From positions 49,649-113,648 of the forward strand of contig NZ_FNBE01000005.1 in the NCBI RefSeq assembly GCF_900102195.1: 64,000 bases of DNA. The letters run 5' to 3'. Shown piece by piece: positions 42,193-51,455 of the stretch. Below the pieces are notes generated by a model. It had not been told where the DNA came from. It did no database searches and was given only the letters and a program-made list of their open reading frames with translations. Position numbers and translations under genes: made by a program. This DNA is from Pseudonocardia oroxyli (GTDB lineage: Bacteria; Actinomycetota; Actinomycetes; Mycobacteriales; Pseudonocardiaceae). Numbering within the stretch: position 1 is the first letter of the stretch; each line of letters begins with the position of its first letter.

Positions 42193-44040
42193 TCAGGCGG
42201 TTGCTCGGCGGGCTGTCGGGAGGTGGACCACGCGGGCTTCCGGGTCCGGCGTGCTCGTGCCTCTGACCTTGGGGGCGTGGGCCCGTTCCAGGGCGCCCAG
42301 CAGGGTGGGGCCCGCGGTGGGGGCGCGGTCGGCCACGGCGAGCAGGCGGGGCGCCGCGGCGGCGACCAGCAGGCGTTCGACGGTGAGCTCGGCGGCATCG
42401 AGCACCAGCACGGCGTCGAGCTGGTCGGCGGCGGGCAGCCGCATCAGCAGGGTGTCCAGCGGGACCCCCCACACGAACCCGCGCGCACCCTCCGCCCACG
42501 CCCTGGCCAGGCCGGCGTCCGTCTCCCGCAGGCGGGCGAGCAGCGCGTCACAGCGGGCCTGGTCCACGGCCTCGCGGCGGGCAGGCACCAGGGCCACGAT
42601 CGCGGCGGCGTAGGCCTCGGGGTCCCGGTTGCGCAGCGCCTCGACCGCAGCCCGGTGCTCCACGACCAGCTCGCCCGTGCCGCTCAACGCCGCGGCGATC
42701 CCGTCGAGCCGGTGCGCCGCCTCCGGGGCGGACCCGTGCTCGGCGACGTCGAGGATCCCCGCGGCCACCCGCTCCGCGGACTCCAGGTCCGGGACCTGGA
42801 CCGGCGAGCTGGGGTGCAGGAACAGCACGTCGTGCCGGAGGCGGCCGACCGCGCGGACGGCGAACTCGACCCCTTCCAACCCGTCGACCAGGGCCCGCAG
42901 GTCCCCGACGGCGCGCGGGGGCGGGATGTCCAGTGCCCGGCACCCCTCGTCCACCCCGACGAGTGCCTGCGCCAGCTCCAGGTGCAGGACCACGGCCCGG
43001 ACGCGCTCCGGGTCGGCGGGCACCTCGCCGCCCACCCGGATCAGCGCCAGCAGCGGCTGCACCTCGCGGGCGATGCCGGTGGCGAAGTGTCTGCGCACGC
43101 GACCGCCCGCCACGAGGAACTCGCGGTACTCGGTCAGCAGGGCCACAGCGTCCGGCGGGAGGGGACCGCCGAGGGTCACCCGAGGCAGGTCCCGGGAGGC
43201 GTCCGCGACCGAGAGGCTGTGCGCGGCGGCACCGCGCAGCGCCTCGAACGCCGGACGGTGCAGGCCGTGCACGAGGTCCCCGACCAGCGGCCACGCCCAG
43301 CTGTCCCGGTGGCCCAGCTCGTCGAGCGCGGTGCGGGTCTCCCGCGCCACGGCCACGACGGCGGCCAGCCCCGCCTCGTCGAGCGTGTTCAGCACGTCCC
43401 GCAGCACGTCCGGAGCACCGGCGCCCCGGTGACCGCCCACGCCGGCGTGCCCGCAGAGCGACCGCACCTCCTCGGCGGAGGGCCACACGGGCGGCGGCGG
43501 GATCTCGCGGCCGGAGCGGGCCAGCCGCTCGGGGGTGGCGGTGGCCAGCAGCAGCCGCAGCTCCCGCTGCTCGGCCGCGGTGAGCGTCGGCAGACCCGCG
43601 ACGGCGCCGGGCACCGCGTCGACCACGGCACCGAGCCGGGCGGTGTCGACGGCGGTGACCGCGACCCGCAGCCCGGCGGCGGCGAGCGCGGCCGCCGCCT
43701 CAGCGGGATCGTGGCCCTCCAGGATCAGCAGGGGCTCGGTGCGCGCGGCCCCGACCACGTCGGTGAAGACCTGCTCCTCGTCACGCGGCTGCGGGATCTC
43801 CGAGTCGGCCAGCGCCTCGGCGAGCACCCGCAGGCCCGCGGGTGCGGACCCGGCGTCGATCCGGGCGCGGACCTGCTCGGCGGCGGCCGCGGTGGCGGGG
43901 TCGAGCGCCGCAGGCCCGGCCGCGGGTTCGGCGGGTTCCGCCTGGTCCGCGAGCCGCTCCACGAACTCGCCGAGGTCTGTCACCTCGGCGTCGTGGGCGA
44001 GCTCGGTCTCGGGCTGCTCCGCGTTCGCCTGCACCGACAC
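42193..44040 (-). CDS. Unrecognised 615-residue helical protein
   Basis: GTG 44040 follows GGGGGAGGTGA, so translation is well supported. After an acidic N-terminus (QPETELAHDAEVTDLGEFVERLADQ) the protein is Ala/Leu/Arg-rich and helical. TEPLLILEGHDPAEAAAALAAAGLRVAVTAVDT (~105-135) looks like a degenerate P-loop-like strand-loop, and VLVLDAAELTVERLLVAAAAPRLLAVADRAPTAGPTLLGALERA (C-terminal ~555-600) resembles SF1 helicase motif II/III without catalytic residues. This may be a decayed helicase-type ATPase; it lacks a Walker A Lys. No function can be assigned. It is monocistronic by appearance. Confidence 0.65.
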   Translation of the reverse strand: MSVQANAEQPETELAHDAEVTDLGEFVERLADQAEPAEPAAGPAALDPATAAAAEQVRARIDAGSAPAGLRVLAEALADSEIPQPRDEEQVFTDVVGAARTEPLLILEGHDPAEAAAALAAAGLRVAVTAVDTARLGAVVDAVPGAVAGLPTLTAAEQRELRLLLATATPERLARSGREIPPPPVWPSAEEVRSLCGHAGVGGHRGAGAPDVLRDVLNTLDEAGLAAVVAVARETRTALDELGHRDSWAWPLVGDLVHGLHRPAFEALRGAAAHSLSVADASRDLPRVTLGGPLPPDAVALLTEYREFLVAGGRVRRHFATGIAREVQPLLALIRVGGEVPADPERVRAVVLHLELAQALVGVDEGCRALDIPPPRAVGDLRALVDGLEGVEFAVRAVGRLRHDVLFLHPSSPVQVPDLESAERVAAGILDVAEHGSAPEAAHRLDGIAAALSGTGELVVEHRAAVEALRNRDPEAYAAAIVALVPARREAVDQARCDALLARLRETDAGLARAWAEGARGFVWGVPLDTLLMRLPAADQLDAVLVLDAAELTVERLLVAAAAPRLLAVADRAPTAGPTLLGALERAHAPKVRGTSTPDPEARVVHLPTARRATA

Positions 44041-44212
44041 TCACCTCCCCCTGGCCCGCCGTTCCCGATCGGCGGTCACCGGGTGTATCGGTCGTGCTCA
44101 CGAGATGTTCCACCTCGAACGAGGGGATCTGCAACCGAAAGCGGCGAAAACACCACGCTCCGCGCCCACCGGACGCCACGGACGTGTGATGCCGGTGTCC
44201 CTGTGAGTGCCC

Positions 44213-44239
44213 GGCCCGGCCGCTCCGAGCGGCCGGGCC
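44213..44239 (-). terminator. 27-bp palindromic terminator
   Basis: Perfect 13-bp arms, GGCCCGGCCGCTC and GAGCGGCCGGGCC, flank a single C. It lies 15 bp downstream of the symporter gene's stop on the minus strand. The rest of the 44041-44253 gap shows no gene; it holds the ribosome site of the 615-residue gene's start. Confidence 0.8.
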
Positions 44240-44253
44240 AGGCATGATGACGC

Positions 44254-45915
44254 TCAGTGCACGGGGGTGTCCGCGACCGGCTTGAGCCGCGACGAGCCCT
44301 CGTCGGCGTGGTAGTCCGTGCCCGCCGTCGCGTCCGAGCCCGGGGCGACCTTCGCCGCGTGCAGGATCGCCGACACCACCACGGCGACGACGAGGTTGAG
44401 TACCAGCGCCACGAACCCGACGTAGATCTGGACCGTGGAGCCCGCGAACGGGTGCCAGCCGACGACCGTCAGCTTGTCCAGGGTGAGGGCGGAGCCACCG
44501 AAGTGCGCCTTGCCCGCGGCCGGGTTCGGGATGAGGTAGAGGAGGTAGAGCCCGTACCCCATGCCGACGACCCAGCCCGCCACCAGCGCCCACCGGTGCA
44601 GCCAGCGCGTGTACAGCGCGATGGCCACGGCGGGCAGCGTCTGCAGGATGATCACGCCGCCGATGAGCTGCAGGTCGATGGAGAACTGCGGGTCCACGAA
44701 CAGCACGAACGCCACCGCGCCGAACTTGACGACGAGACTCGCCAGCTTGGCCTGCCGCGCCTCCTGCTGCGGGCTCGCGGCCTTGTGCAGGTACTCCTTG
44801 TAGATGTTGCGCGTCCACAGGTTCGCCGCCGCGATGGACATGATCGCGGCGGGCACCAGGGCGCCGATGCCGATCGCCGCGTAGGCGACGCCTGCGAACC
44901 AGTCCGGGAACTGGCCGTCGAACAGCACGGGGATGATCGTGTTGGTGTCCGGGCGACCGGTGGCGTTGTTGGTGATCGGCTTGCTGCCCGCCGCGATCGC
45001 CACGAAGCCGAGCAGCGCCAGCAGCCCCAGGAGCAGCGAGTACGCGGGCAGCGCGACCATGTTCTTCTTCAGCACGTCCCGGCCGCGGCTCGCCAGCACC
45101 CCGGTCAACGAGTGCGGGTAGAGGAAGAGCGCGAGCGCCGAGCCGAGTGCGAGGGTGATGTACTGCAGCTGGTTGTTGCCGGTCAGGAGGATGGAGCCGG
45201 TCGGCTGCCCGGTCGTCGGGTTGGGCTGGGCGAACTTCTGCTCGGCCGCACCGAAGATCGCCGACCAGCCGCCGAGCCGGGCGGGCAGGTAGATCACGGC
45301 GACGAGGATGACCAGGTAGATCAGGATGTCCTTGACGAACGCGATCAGCGCGGGCGCCCGCAGGCCGGACTGGTAGGTGTAGACCGCCAGGATCACGAAC
45401 GCGATCAGCAGCGGCAGGTGGCCCGCGAACCCGGTCCCGTTGAGCCCCATGGTGCGCAGCACCGCCTCGAGCCCGACGAGCTGCAGCGCGATGTAGGGCA
45501 TCGTCGCCACGATGCCGGTGAGCGCGACGATGAACGCGAGCAGCGAGCTGCCGTAGCGCCCGCGCACGAAGTCCGCGGGCGTGACGTAGCCGTGCACCCG
45601 GGAGACCGACCACAGCCGCAGCACCGGCAGGAAGACGATCGGGTACAGCACCACGGTGTAGGGCAGGGCGTAGAAGCCCAGCGCGCCGGCGCCGAACATC
45701 AGCGCCGGGACCGCGACGAAGGTGTACGCGGTGTAGAGGTCACCGCCGACGAGGAACCAGGTGATCCAGGCGCCGAACCTGCGCCCGCCCAGGCCCCACT
45801 CGTCGAGGTGGTCCATGCTGCTGCCGCTGCTCTGCCAGCGGGATGCGACGAAACCCAGGACCGTGACCAGCAGGAACAGCAGTCCGAAGACGACGAGCTC
45901 GACCCACTGGATCAT
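44254..45915 (-). CDS. Sodium:solute symporter, monocarboxylate (MctP-like)
   Basis: This 553-residue membrane protein of the SSS family has about 13 TM helices: LVVFGLLFLLVTVLGFVASRW, WGLGGRRFGAWITWFLVGGDLYTAYTFVAVPALMFG, SRVHGYVTPADFVRGRYGS, and IAAGSKPITNN-type loops. The first part and DUF3311 partner match MctP-type monocarboxylate (acetate, propionate, pyruvate, lactate) uptake permeases. Start overlaps the DUF3311 gene by 4 bp (ATGA). Upstream on the same strand is pckG, fitting use of small carboxylates for gluconeogenesis. Confidence 0.9.
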   Translation of the reverse strand: MIQWVELVVFGLLFLLVTVLGFVASRWQSSGSSMDHLDEWGLGGRRFGAWITWFLVGGDLYTAYTFVAVPALMFGAGALGFYALPYTVVLYPIVFLPVLRLWSVSRVHGYVTPADFVRGRYGSSLLAFIVALTGIVATMPYIALQLVGLEAVLRTMGLNGTGFAGHLPLLIAFVILAVYTYQSGLRAPALIAFVKDILIYLVILVAVIYLPARLGGWSAIFGAAEQKFAQPNPTTGQPTGSILLTGNNQLQYITLALGSALALFLYPHSLTGVLASRGRDVLKKNMVALPAYSLLLGLLALLGFVAIAAGSKPITNNATGRPDTNTIIPVLFDGQFPDWFAGVAYAAIGIGALVPAAIMSIAAANLWTRNIYKEYLHKAASPQQEARQAKLASLVVKFGAVAFVLFVDPQFSIDLQLIGGVIILQTLPAVAIALYTRWLHRWALVAGWVVGMGYGLYLLYLIPNPAAGKAHFGGSALTLDKLTVVGWHPFAGSTVQIYVGFVALVLNLVVAVVVSAILHAAKVAPGSDATAGTDYHADEGSSRLKPVADTPVH

Positions 45916-46172
45916 CGCCGGGCCCCCTCGTCGAGGTCGTCGACGTCAGGGTCGGCGTCGGGGAAGGGCACGCCGTCGTTCTTCGTGCGCAGGTACACCG
46001 TGAGCACGCAGATCACGCCCACCGGCACCCAGAGGAACTGGGACCAGTAGAAGAACGGCATGCCGAACACGACCGGTTCCCTGGTGTTGAACCAGGGCGT
46101 GACGAGCATCAGCAGCGGAACCAGTAGCAACAGGTTCCAGGGACTCCAGCGGAGCCCCGATCGGTCGGCCAT
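45912..46172 (-). CDS. DUF3311 small membrane protein
   Basis: The 86-residue protein has two TM helices: PWNLLLLVPLLMLVTPWFNTREPVVFGMPFFYWSQFLWVPVGVICVLTVYLRT, with the DUF3311 FYWSQFLW pattern, and an acidic C-terminal tail. DUF3311 proteins typically pair with SSS symporters as a small subunit. GGGAGG lies before the ATG. Confidence 0.9.
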   Translation of the reverse strand: MADRSGLRWSPWNLLLLVPLLMLVTPWFNTREPVVFGMPFFYWSQFLWVPVGVICVLTVYLRTKNDGVPFPDADPDVDDLDEGARR

Positions 46173-46235
46173 GACCACCCTCCCCCGACGAGACGGAATG
46201 CCCGGGAAGGGTAAGCGTTCTGCGCCGAAACGCAC

Positions 46236-46271
46236 GGCGACCCGTCCCGGAACGGTCCGGGACGGGTCGCC
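46236..46271 (-). terminator. Terminator of pckG
   Basis: Perfect 15-bp arms, GGCGACCCGTCCCGG and CCGGGACGGGTCGCC, with the 6-nt loop AACGGT. It begins 12 bp downstream of the pckG stop on the minus strand and separates it from the DUF3311 gene. Confidence 0.85.
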
Positions 46272-46283
46272 GCGCGAGATGCC

Positions 46284-48101
46284 TTACAGGCCGAGGCGCT
46301 GCTTCAGGGCCTCGAGCTCGTCCCGCATCGAGGTGGGCAGCTTGTCGCCGACCTTGTCGAACCACTCCTCGATCAGCGGGATCTCCGCCTTCCACTCCTC
46401 GACGTCCACCACGAGCGCCGCGGCGACGTCCTCGGCGGGGGCGTCCACGCCCTCGAGGTCCATCTGGTCGGGGGTGGGGACGTAGCCGATGGGGGTCTCG
46501 ACGGCCGCGGCCTTGCCCTCGATCCGCTCGATGATCCACTTGAGCACGCGGCTGTTCTCGCCGAACCCGGGCCACAGGAAGCGGCCGTCCTCACCGCGGC
46601 GGAACCAGTTCACGTAGAAGATCGCGGGCAGCTTGTCCGCGTTCGCGCCCTTGCCGACGTTCACCCAGTGCTGGAAGTAGTCGCCGACGTTGTAGCCGAG
46701 GAACGGCAGCATGGCCATCGGGTCGCGGCGGACCTGGCCGAGGCCACCGGCCGCGGCGGCGGTCTTCTCCGACGACATCGTGGCGCCGAGGAAGGTGCCG
46801 TGCTGCCAGTCCCGCGCCTCGCTGACCAGCGGGACGGTGGTCTTGCGGCGGCCGCCGAACAGGATCGCGGAGATCGGGACGCCGTTCGGGTCCTGCCACT
46901 CGGGCGCGACGACCGGGCACTGCGCGATCGGCACGGTGTAGCGCGAGTTCGGGTGCGCCGCGTCGGTGCCGGACTCGGGCGTCCAGTCGTTGCCCTTCCA
47001 GTCCACGAGGTGCTGCGGGTCGCCCTCGAGGCCCTCCCACCAGACGTCCCCGTCGTCCGTCAGCGCGACGTTGGTGAAGATCGCGTTGCCCGCCTCGATG
47101 GTGCGCATCGCGTTCGGGTTGGACTTCCAGTTGGTGCCCGGCGCGACGCCGAAGAAGCCGAACTCCGGGTTGACGGCGTAGAGCCTGCCGTCCGCGCCGA
47201 AGCGCATCCAGGCGATGTCGTCGCCGACGGTCTCGGCGCGCCAGCCGGGGATGGTCGGCTGCAGCATCGCGAGGTTGGTCTTGCCGCAGGCGGACGGGAA
47301 GGCCGCGGCGACGTAGTACGCCTTGTCCTCCGGGCTGATCAGCTTGAGGATCAGCATGTGCTCGGCGAGCCAGCCCTCGTCGTGCGCGATGGCCGAGGCG
47401 ATCCGCAGCGCGTAGCACTTCTTGCCCAGCAGCGCGTTGCCCCCGTAGCCGGAGCCGTAGCTCCAGATCTCGCGGGTCTCCGGGTAGTGGACGATGTACT
47501 TCGTGGCGTTGCAGGGCCACGGGACGTCCGCCTGGCCCTCGGCGAGCGGCGCACCGACCGAGTGCACCGCAGGCACGAACTTGTCCCCGGCCGCGTCCAG
47601 CAGCGGCAGCACGGAGGACCCCATCCGGGTCATGATCTTCATCGAGACCACGACGTACTCGGAGTCGGTGATCTCGACGCCGAGCATCGGCTCGTCCGCG
47701 TCGAGCGGGCCCATGCAGAAGGGCACGACGTACATCGTGCGGCCGCGCATGGAACCGGCGAAGAGTGGCTGGAGCGTGGCCCGCATCTCGGCCGGGTCGG
47801 CCCAGTTGTTGGTCGGGCCCGCGCCGTCCTCGGTGGCGGAGCAGATGAAGGTGCGCTCCTCGACCCGGGCCACGTCGTCGGGGTCGGAGGCGGCGTAGAA
47901 GCTGTTCGGCTTCTTCTCGAGGCGCGTGAAGGTGCCCGCGTCGACCAGCTTGGTCGTCAGGCGGTCCCACTCGGCGTCCGAGCCGTCCGCCCAGACCACC
48001 GCGTCCGGCTGGGTCAGCTCGGCGATCTCACGCACCCACGACAGCAGGCGCGCGTTGGTCGTGGGCGCATCGTCGATCCCGGGAACGGTCGCTGCGGTCA
48101 T
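46284..48101 (-). CDS. pckG: Phosphoenolpyruvate carboxykinase (GTP)
   Basis: The 605-residue enzyme is the GTP type: [38 protein letters not shown]-loop [45 protein letters not shown] and [13 protein letters not shown]. It converts oxaloacetate to phosphoenolpyruvate for gluconeogenesis. AGGAGA precedes the ATG. A strong terminator follows. The 48102-48478 upstream gap (377 bp) is likely its control region; it holds CTCACAA (48254) and TTGTGAG (48285) as an inverted pair and no credible gene. Confidence 0.96.
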   Translation of the reverse strand: MTAATVPGIDDAPTTNARLLSWVREIAELTQPDAVVWADGSDAEWDRLTTKLVDAGTFTRLEKKPNSFYAASDPDDVARVEERTFICSATEDGAGPTNNWADPAEMRATLQPLFAGSMRGRTMYVVPFCMGPLDADEPMLGVEITDSEYVVVSMKIMTRMGSSVLPLLDAAGDKFVPAVHSVGAPLAEGQADVPWPCNATKYIVHYPETREIWSYGSGYGGNALLGKKCYALRIASAIAHDEGWLAEHMLILKLISPEDKAYYVAAAFPSACGKTNLAMLQPTIPGWRAETVGDDIAWMRFGADGRLYAVNPEFGFFGVAPGTNWKSNPNAMRTIEAGNAIFTNVALTDDGDVWWEGLEGDPQHLVDWKGNDWTPESGTDAAHPNSRYTVPIAQCPVVAPEWQDPNGVPISAILFGGRRKTTVPLVSEARDWQHGTFLGATMSSEKTAAAAGGLGQVRRDPMAMLPFLGYNVGDYFQHWVNVGKGANADKLPAIFYVNWFRRGEDGRFLWPGFGENSRVLKWIIERIEGKAAAVETPIGYVPTPDQMDLEGVDAPAEDVAAALVVDVEEWKAEIPLIEEWFDKVGDKLPTSMRDELEALKQRLGL

Positions 48102-48478
48102 GTGTGTCTCCTGCCCGGCCGGCCCCCGTCAACCGGCCCGCGGAAATGCTGGAACAACCTCGCCTGGTCGGGACGAGGCTGTAACGGGGAAAGATGACTA
48201 CGGAGGTTACCGGCCGAAGCGTGTTCCCCACATGGGCATGAACTGTCGAACGGCTCACAACACCGATCATGGAATCGATACAGATTGTGAGGACAAAGCC
48301 GTCCACCACCGTCTTCGCAGCTCGCGGCGCTCGCGGTGGCGTAGCACTCACACGTTCTGCACAGCGGCCGGTGGTTCCGGGGTGCGACGCCCCCATGACG
48401 ACCGTGTGAAATCGGGCAGGGCACTTACGAATTCGAAATACGCAACCATGCCCGGTGAAGGAACAATTCCCGCCCTCT
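48102..48478. promoter_or_regulatory. pckG upstream region, no gene seen
   Basis: The 377-bp gap is less GC-rich than its surroundings. It holds CTCACAA (48254-48260) and TTGTGAG (48285-48291) as an inverted pair 24 bp apart, plausible regulator half-sites. A 108-codon open frame in it has poor codon character and I do not call it. Confidence 0.4.
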
Positions 48479-48793
48479 TCAGGCGCTGCGGAGCACCCCG
48501 GGACGAGTGCGCGCGGGGGTGTGCGCGATGGCGGGCAGCAGGATCGGCAGCCGGTGCGCCTGCACCTGCCAGAAGCGGTCCCCGGGCTCGGCAGCGCGCC
48601 AGGCGTCCGCCAACCGGGCCGCGGCGTCCGGGTCGGTGATCCGACGCGGGCGGGGACGCATCCCGCACCGCTCGCGGATCTCCGCGTCCAGGGCCCGCCA
48701 GGCCTCCTCGGCCGAGCTGAAGACCTGCACGTCGGCGGGGCCCTCCTCATCGCCGATGACCAGGGTGTACGCGCTCACGGCGTCCAGCGACAC
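48479..48793 (-). CDS. Hypothetical 104-residue protein
   Basis: The frame from GTG 48793 reads VSLDAVSAYTLVIGDEEGPADVQVFSSAEEAWRALDAEIRERCG and then MRPRPRRITDPDAAARLADAWRAAEPGDRFWQVQAHRLPILLPA. AGGAGG lies eight nt upstream, a strong sign of translation. It is a small soluble protein seen in actinobacteria; I do not know the family. No operon partner. Confidence 0.65.
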   Translation of the reverse strand: MSLDAVSAYTLVIGDEEGPADVQVFSSAEEAWRALDAEIRERCGMRPRPRRITDPDAAARLADAWRAAEPGDRFWQVQAHRLPILLPAIAHTPARTRPGVLRSA

Positions 48794-49094
48794 GGATCCG
48801 ACCTCCTCGCATTCGGCTCCGCGACGACGACGGCGCGGGGTCACTCTCGAACTTCGTCCGACCCGAGGTTCAACGCCCATGGTGCGGGCCCGGGTGCGGC
48901 GACCCGTGCAGGACGCGCCGGGCGGGCAGGTGAACACGACGGATGGATGCGCCGAACGGCGTTTGCGCCTGCGACGGCCGGGGTAACTCCACCGGTTCCG
49001 CAAGCCGGCACGTTTCGTGCACTGAGTGCTGCATGATCACGCGTTGCGTGCTCTCAGCGCGGTGCGGACCGCACTGAGAGCACACAACCGCTGA
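48794..49094. other. 301-bp gap with terminator palindrome, no gene
   Basis: Between the 104-residue gene and the exporter gene. The right part is the 49032-49099 palindrome; the left 200 bp shows only the ribosome site at the 104-residue gene start and no coding frame I would support. Confidence 0.5.
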
Positions 49095-49099
49095 TCATG
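49032..49099 (-). terminator. 68-bp near-palindrome at the end of DHA2 exporter gene
   Basis: The core pairs GTGCTCTCAG with CTGAGAGCAC, inner GCGGT with ACCGC, and the outer parts pair GTTG/CAAC and CATGATCA/TGATCATG, with short mismatches. The exporter's TGA stop lies inside its right arm. It would form a strong hairpin in RNA and end exporter transcription. Confidence 0.75.
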
Positions 49100-50633
49100 A
49101 GCGGGTGCGCAGGCCGCGGATCACGGTGAGCGCCACCAGCAGCAGCGCCGCCGTGCCGACCGCGGCCGTGACGTCGACGCCGAGGGCGAACGCCTCGCGG
49201 GCCGAGCCGAGCAGCGCGCTCGCGGCGTCCGCGGGCAGACCCGCGGCCACGTCCGTCGCACCCCCGAGGGTCTGGGTCGCGATCTCGCGCTCGGGCCCCT
49301 CCAGGTCCGTGACGACCGCGCCGCGGTAGACCGCGCTGAGCACGCTGCCCAGCACCGCCGTGCCCAGCACGGCGCCGACCTCGTAAGCGGTCTCCGACAC
49401 CGCGGAGGCGGCCCCGGCCCGGTCGGCGGGCGCCGCGGCGAGGATCGCGTCGTTCGTGATCGTCTCGCAGAGCCCGATGCCCGCGCCGATCAGGATCGTC
49501 GCCACCAGCAACAGGGTCTCCGCCGAGTCCGCGCCGAGCTGCGTGCACAGCAGGTACCCGGTCGCGGCGACAACGAGGCCCGCGGGCACCAGGACCCGCA
49601 GCGGGAAGCGTCGGGCCAGCGCGGCCGCGCCGAGCCCGGCGAGGATCGTCGCGACCATGCCCGGCACGAGGACCAGCCCGGCCTGCATCGGCGAGCGCCC
49701 GAGCACCAGCTGCAGGTACTGCGCCGAGAAGAACAGCAGACCCGTGTAGGCGAACATGGTGGTGGCGTTGGCCAGCACCGACACCCGCACCACCGGGGTG
49801 TGGAACAGCGACAGGTCGATCAGCGGCTGCCGCCCGGCCGCCGCGAGGGCACGGCACCGACGGACGAACAGGACGCCCGCGACCACGGCCACCGCCGCGG
49901 CGGCGACCGCGCCGGGGGTGATCCCGTACTCGCCGACCAGCTTGATCGCGAGGACGCCGGGCACCGCGGCGAGCAGGGACAGCCCCACGCCGATCAGGTC
50001 CGGGCGCCCCGGCGACGCCATCCGGGACTCGGGCAGCAGCGGCCGGACGGCGAGCAGCACCAGCACGACGACCGGCACGTTGACCAGGAACACCGCGCCC
50101 CACCAGAAGTGCTGGAGCAGCAGCCCGCCGACGATCGGGCCGAGCGCGGCGCCCGCCGCGAACGCGGTGGCCCACACGGCCAGCGCGAACCGCCGCTGGG
50201 TCCGGTCGACGAACAGCGTGCGCAGGATCGCCAGCACGCTCGGCATCAGCATGGCGCCGAAGAAGCCCAGCGCCGCACGGGCGGCGACGAGGTGGGCCCC
50301 GTCCGTCGCGAAGGCGGCCAGCGCCGAGACCGCGCCGAACCCGACCAGCCCGACCGTCAGCAGCCGACGTCGCCCGATCCGGTCGCCCAACGTGCCCATG
50401 GTGACCAGCAGACCGGCCAGGACGAGGGGGTAGGCGTCGACGATCCACAGCAGGGTGGTCGCGTCCGGCCGAAGAGCCCTGGAGATCGCGGGCAGCGCGA
50501 AGCTCAGCACCGTGTTGTCGATCGCGACGAGCAGGGTCGGCAGGAAGAGCACGGCGAGCGCGAGCCAGGCGCGGACGCCGGCGCGCTCCGGCGCCGGGGA
50601 GGCGGAGCGGGTCGTGGGGAGGGTGGCGGTCAT
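49095..50633 (-). CDS. MFS transporter, DHA2 (EmrB/QacA) family
   Basis: The 512-residue protein has 14 TM helices: LALAVLFLPTLLVAIDNTVLSFALPAISRAL (TM1 with D-N-T-V signature), LGDRIGRRRLLTVGL (motif A) and GAALGPIVGGLLLQHFWWGAVFLVNVP (motif C of DHA2). It exports cationic drugs or natural products. ATG 50633 is chosen as the first conserved position; longer upstream reading is not similar. It is divergent from a tetR gene and has two identical operators upstream, so it is likely inducible. Confidence 0.92.
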   Translation of the reverse strand: MTATLPTTRSASPAPERAGVRAWLALAVLFLPTLLVAIDNTVLSFALPAISRALRPDATTLLWIVDAYPLVLAGLLVTMGTLGDRIGRRRLLTVGLVGFGAVSALAAFATDGAHLVAARAALGFFGAMLMPSVLAILRTLFVDRTQRRFALAVWATAFAAGAALGPIVGGLLLQHFWWGAVFLVNVPVVVLVLLAVRPLLPESRMASPGRPDLIGVGLSLLAAVPGVLAIKLVGEYGITPGAVAAAAVAVVAGVLFVRRCRALAAAGRQPLIDLSLFHTPVVRVSVLANATTMFAYTGLLFFSAQYLQLVLGRSPMQAGLVLVPGMVATILAGLGAAALARRFPLRVLVPAGLVVAATGYLLCTQLGADSAETLLLVATILIGAGIGLCETITNDAILAAAPADRAGAASAVSETAYEVGAVLGTAVLGSVLSAVYRGAVVTDLEGPEREIATQTLGGATDVAAGLPADAASALLGSAREAFALGVDVTAAVGTAALLLVALTVIRGLRTRS

Positions 50634-50685
50634 GGCGAAGTACGTCCTTGCACGCGGGGCGTGGTCGAATCTGGCACAGGAATGA

Positions 50686-50728
50686 ACCGTCCAGACGGTG
50701 TAGTGAACCGTCCAGACGGTACAGTCAA
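50686..50728. promoter_or_regulatory. Paired TetR operators of DHA2 exporter promoter
   Basis: ACCGTCCAGACGGT occurs at 50686-50699 and 50707-50720, 21 bp apart (two helical turns). On the minus strand TTGACT (50728-50723) is a good -35 next to the second copy, so a dimer on each site would block the exporter promoter. The divergent tetR (50823) is the likely binder. Confidence 0.8.
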
Positions 50729-50822
50729 GAACGCGTGAACGGCAAGGCGGCATTCCCGCAGTGAGGGGGCCCACCACACCGCGCGTCCCCGGCGCGGGCG
50801 GGCACGCCGATAGGGTGCGGCG

Positions 50823-51356
50823 ATGCCGAGCGCCCGAGATCGCGTCCTGGACGCGTACGAGACGCTGTTGATCGAGGCGGGCCCGGCGAGCGCGACCCTC
50901 GAGGCCGTCGCCGCGGCCGCCGAGGTGTCCAAGGGCGGCCTGCTCTACCACTTCGGCTCGAAGGAGGCCCTGACCGAGGGCCTGCTGGAGCGGCTGCGCG
51001 CGCGCAGCAAGGCGGACGTCGCCCTGATGCGCGAGGACCCCGGCGGCGCGGTGGCCTACTACCTCAAGACCTCCGTTCCCGGCGCCGAGTCACCCGCGGG
51101 CCTCACCCGCACCTACCTCGCGACGCTGCGGATCGCGGACGGCAGCACGGCGGGGGAGTCGGCGCGCCGTGCCCTCGCCGAGGTCGACGCGGACGGCCTC
51201 GCCGCCCTCGGGACCGAGATCGAGGACCCGGTGCTCGCCTGGCTGGTCCAGCTCGTCGGCGACGGCCTCTACCTGCGCACACTCACGGGTGCCCCGCTCA
51301 CCGGCGGCCTGCGCGTCGACGACCTGCTGGCCCGGATCCGCGACCTCCTCGGCTGA
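50823..51356 (+). CDS. TetR/AcrR family regulator of DHA2 exporter
   Basis: The 177-residue regulator has an N-terminal helix-turn-helix (RDRVLDAYETLLIEAGPASATLEAVAAAAEVSKGGLLYHFGSKEAL; recognition helix VSKGGLLYHF). The remainder is a short ligand domain. TAGGGT lies 6 nt before the ATG, predicting leaderless mRNA. It is divergent from the exporter with paired operators between, the classical repressor-exporter pair. Confidence 0.92.
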   Translation: MPSARDRVLDAYETLLIEAGPASATLEAVAAAAEVSKGGLLYHFGSKEALTEGLLERLRARSKADVALMREDPGGAVAYYLKTSVPGAESPAGLTRTYLATLRIADGSTAGESARRALAEVDADGLAALGTEIEDPVLAWLVQLVGDGLYLRTLTGAPLTGGLRVDDLLARIRDLLG

Positions 51357-51455
51357 GTCCCCGGCCGGACCCGCCGGAGGGACCCACGTCACGCCCCGTC
51401 GGAAACCGTTAACGCTCCGTCGATCGGCGCCGAGCCACCCGCTCGGGGGTTCGAC

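Noticed and set aside
48098..48424. A 108-codon minus-strand frame in the pckG upstream region
   Set aside because: Cys/His/Arg scatter, no ribosome site and overlap with the pckG start; not supported as a gene.
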